From: Actinomyces trachealis
GTDB lineage: Bacteria; Actinomycetota; Actinomycetes; Actinomycetales; Actinomycetaceae
NCBI RefSeq assembly: GCF_015711475.1
Contig: NZ_CP065027.1
Span: 682,001-746,000, forward strand
Reading direction: 5' to 3'
DNA: 64,000 bases
A model generated the notes under the pieces. It was not told the DNA's origin. It searched no databases and saw only the letters and a list, made by a program, of their open reading frames with translations. Shown here piece by piece: positions 62,792 through 64,000 of this stretch (position 1 is the stretch's first letter; each line of letters begins with the position of its first letter). A program made the translations under genes and the position numbers.

Positions 62792-63439
62792 ATGATCGAC
62801 CCCACCCCCGCCACCACCTCTGCCACCGCCTATCAGCGTGCCGTCGTCGGCATCGTGGCCTACTCCCGGACCGTTGCTTGCACCCGCTACGCCAAGGATG
62901 CGGACAAGGCTCCGCTGATGGCCTCCCGCGTGGCCATCATGCGCATGAGCGCGGCCGCGGTAACCGGATACGAGCGGGTGGTGCAGGCTGCTGCCGTCAC
63001 CGGAATCGACGCCGACGCTGAGGCACATCGCTTTGTGGGGGCTCTGGGAGACTTTGATGAGCGTTTGCGCCCCTCCGATTGGCCGGAGCGCCTGGTCAAG
63101 ACCTACCTGGCTTTCGGGATGCTGATCGACTTTGGCATGGCTTTGGCGGATAGCCTGCCCGAGCCGCTGCGCGGCGCCCTGGTGGATGAGCTGGCTGATG
63201 AGCGCCTGGGCGGCTTGGCCTCGCGCGAACTCGTACCCGCAATCGACGCCGACACCCAGCTTGCTGCCCGCCTGGGCCTGTGGGGGCGACGCGTGGTCGG
63301 TGAGGAGATGGGCACGCTGCAACGCCTGCTGGTGCTCCACCCCGAGCTGACCACTGGTGCCGCCGGGGCGGAGCTGCTGCACGAGGTGCTCTCGCAGGGC
63401 GCAATGAGCCGTATGCGCGGCCTGGGCTTGCGCGGCTGA
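62792..63439 (+). CDS. Ferritin-like fold protein (MiaE-like)
   Basis: A 215-residue, helical protein of the actinobacterial ferritin-like / tRNA hydroxylase-like group that lies next to rhlE. Landmarks are AYQRAVVGIVAYSRTVACTRY, MRMSAAAVTGYERV, RLVKTYLAFGMLIDFGMALA and GEEMGTLQRLLV. Possible iron ligands are Glu in YERV and GEEM. Whether it binds a di-iron centre or hydroxylates tRNA is unproven. I chose the ATG at 62792; a GTG six bases earlier is also possible. AAGGA lies about 20 bases upstream. Confidence 0.75.
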   Translation: MIDPTPATTSATAYQRAVVGIVAYSRTVACTRYAKDADKAPLMASRVAIMRMSAAAVTGYERVVQAAAVTGIDADAEAHRFVGALGDFDERLRPSDWPERLVKTYLAFGMLIDFGMALADSLPEPLRGALVDELADERLGGLASRELVPAIDADTQLAARLGLWGRRVVGEEMGTLQRLLVLHPELTTGAAGAELLHEVLSQGAMSRMRGLGLRG

Positions 63440-63507
63440 AACGGGTGTGCTCCACCCAAGGACACTGTTGGCCCACAGGTTTGGGCACGGCGCCGCTCCC
63501 AGGTGGG

Positions 63508-63513
63508 TATAAA
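63508..63513 (+). promoter_or_regulatory. Possible -10 element of the small Cys/His gene
   Basis: TATAAA stands alone in GC-rich DNA 53 bases before the start codon; no matching -35 was found. Support is only composition and position. Confidence 0.3.
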
Positions 63514-63566
63514 AGATGTTGAGGTGACTGCCGTCACCAGATCGCCAATCTCAAAGAGGAGAGAAG

Positions 63567-63791
63567 ATGCTCGTTCGCCGTGAGGCTCTTGCTGTTCAGT
63601 GTGACCACGAAGGATGTGAGCGGATGGTCGCCCACCGGGTGGTGGACACCGTGCACGACCCGGACGGCACCGCCATCGAGCGGGTTCTCGCGCTGAGTTA
63701 CACCCCCGACGACGCCCTGCGGGCCGCCGAGCGGGACGGTTTCACCATTGACGGCGAGCACGTCTTCTGCGAGAAGCACCACTGTGTGTGA
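63567..63791 (+). CDS. Small Cys/His-rich protein of unknown function
   Basis: A 74-residue protein. Two clusters, CDHEGC (Cys12, His14, Cys17) and CEKHHC (Cys68, His71, His72, Cys73), probably hold one zinc ion. Between them lies a conserved-looking TPDDALRAAERDGF segment that resembles the phage/actinobacterial small zinc-finger-like proteins. I do not recognise a named family. AGGAGAGAAG immediately precedes the ATG. It is a stand-alone gene. Confidence 0.75.
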   Translation: MLVRREALAVQCDHEGCERMVAHRVVDTVHDPDGTAIERVLALSYTPDDALRAAERDGFTIDGEHVFCEKHHCV

Positions 63792-63862
63792 GTGGGAGGC
63801 CTGGCTAGGAAACCTCCCGGGTAGGTTGCCGGGCGCCTTTTGCCCTATGCGATAATCAGCGC

Positions 63863-64000
63863 GTGGACGGGGAAGAGTTGCGCGCGTGCGCGCACGAGGT
63901 GGCGCAGGCGTTGCCGGGCTCTGAGCTGTGCCAGCCGTTTGGGCCGGACTGGGAAGTGTACAAAGTGCGCGGCAGGATCTTTGCTCTGCTCACCCAAGCC
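63863..64000 (+). CDS. MmcQ/YjbR-family DNA-binding-like protein (3' end cut by window)
   Basis: The first 46 residues from a GTG are visible and run open to the window edge. ALPGSELCQPFGPDWEVYKV and RGRIFALL match the N-terminal half of the MmcQ/YjbR (DUF419) family, where PFGPDWxVxKVxGKMFAL is the hallmark. The family has a CyaY-like fold; function is uncertain. The rest of the gene lies beyond the window. Confidence 0.8.
   Translation, partial: MDGEELRACAHEVAQALPGSELCQPFGPDWEVYKVRGRIFALLTQA

Noticed and set aside
1..64000. Search for CRISPR arrays, tRNA/rRNA genes, insertion sequences, prophage or toxin-antitoxin modules
   Set aside because: No regularly spaced repeats, cloverleaf-like sequences, transposase or integrase motifs or toxin-antitoxin pairs were seen.

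Overview
The window is high-GC DNA that is almost entirely protein-coding. It looks like the chromosome of an actinobacterium of the Actinomycetaceae (Actinomyces-like). Support for this comes from the gene content (TatB, UPF0182, the DUF2342 family, a PPA1309-family protein, DUF3117, uvrD2, UPF0182-linked PDZ protease), frequent GTG starts, DtxR-type iron boxes, an LAxTG-type sorting signal and local gene orders that, from memory, resemble mycobacterial ones. I see no rRNA, tRNA, CRISPR array, insertion sequence or prophage. About 52 genes are supported, two of them cut by the window edges.

Layout. 1-3044: end of a tryptophan operon, with indole-glycerol-phosphate synthase fused in frame to tryptophan synthase beta, followed by trpA. 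3045-7440: accessory-looking stretch with an unknown gene behind a DtxR-like box, an eight-cysteine DUF1540 protein, a long perfect inverted repeat, and a YtrA-type GntR regulator with an ABC exporter. 7580-10100: cysteine desulfurase and mnmA (tRNA 2-thiouridine). 10236-22028: the conserved block nudC, uvrD2, a cyclodehydratase-like protein, PDZ/Lon-type protease, DUF2342 protein, PPA1309 protein and UPF0182 membrane protein. 22144-25854: a huge secreted M6-peptidase-like protein whose zinc-binding histidines are gone. 26134-28520: a ZTP (pfl) riboswitch in front of glyA-folD. 28666-35841: xthA, acylphosphatase, a DeoR regulator with galK, a BrkB/YhjD membrane protein, manC, and an unrecognised protein with a C39-like cysteine-peptidase layout.

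36044-42178: a sortase-anchored FG-GAP surface protein diverges from a four-gene metal ABC transporter, with a DtxR-like box between them. 42412-45813: phosphohexomutase and a flavoprotein quinone reductase. 45920-53935: block comparable to mycobacterial Rv1205-Rv1234 (LOG protein, DUF3117, O-methyltransferase, tatB, mrp, DUF1003, channel-less MgtE-like protein, general stress protein), plus a sugar-isomerase-like protein. 53959-55262: ArsR/CDF metal-efflux pair with a palindromic operator. 55313-64000: aminopeptidase P, PHP phosphoesterase, MarC, a PiT phosphate transporter with PHO-box-like repeats, a DEAD-box helicase, a ferritin-like protein, a small Cys/His protein and a truncated MmcQ/YjbR gene.

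Functional themes are metal homeostasis (two DtxR-like boxes, metal ABC importer, CDF exporter, MgtE-like protein), one-carbon/purine sensing (ZTP riboswitch with glyA-folD), envelope proteins and GDP-mannose precursor supply (manC plus the phosphohexomutase). Nothing is a clear, complete new multi-gene system. The best leads are the degenerate M6 surface protein, the FG-GAP/metal transporter region, the orphan cyclodehydratase-like protein, the overlapping DUF1003/MgtE-like pair and the 28-bp perfect inverted repeat.
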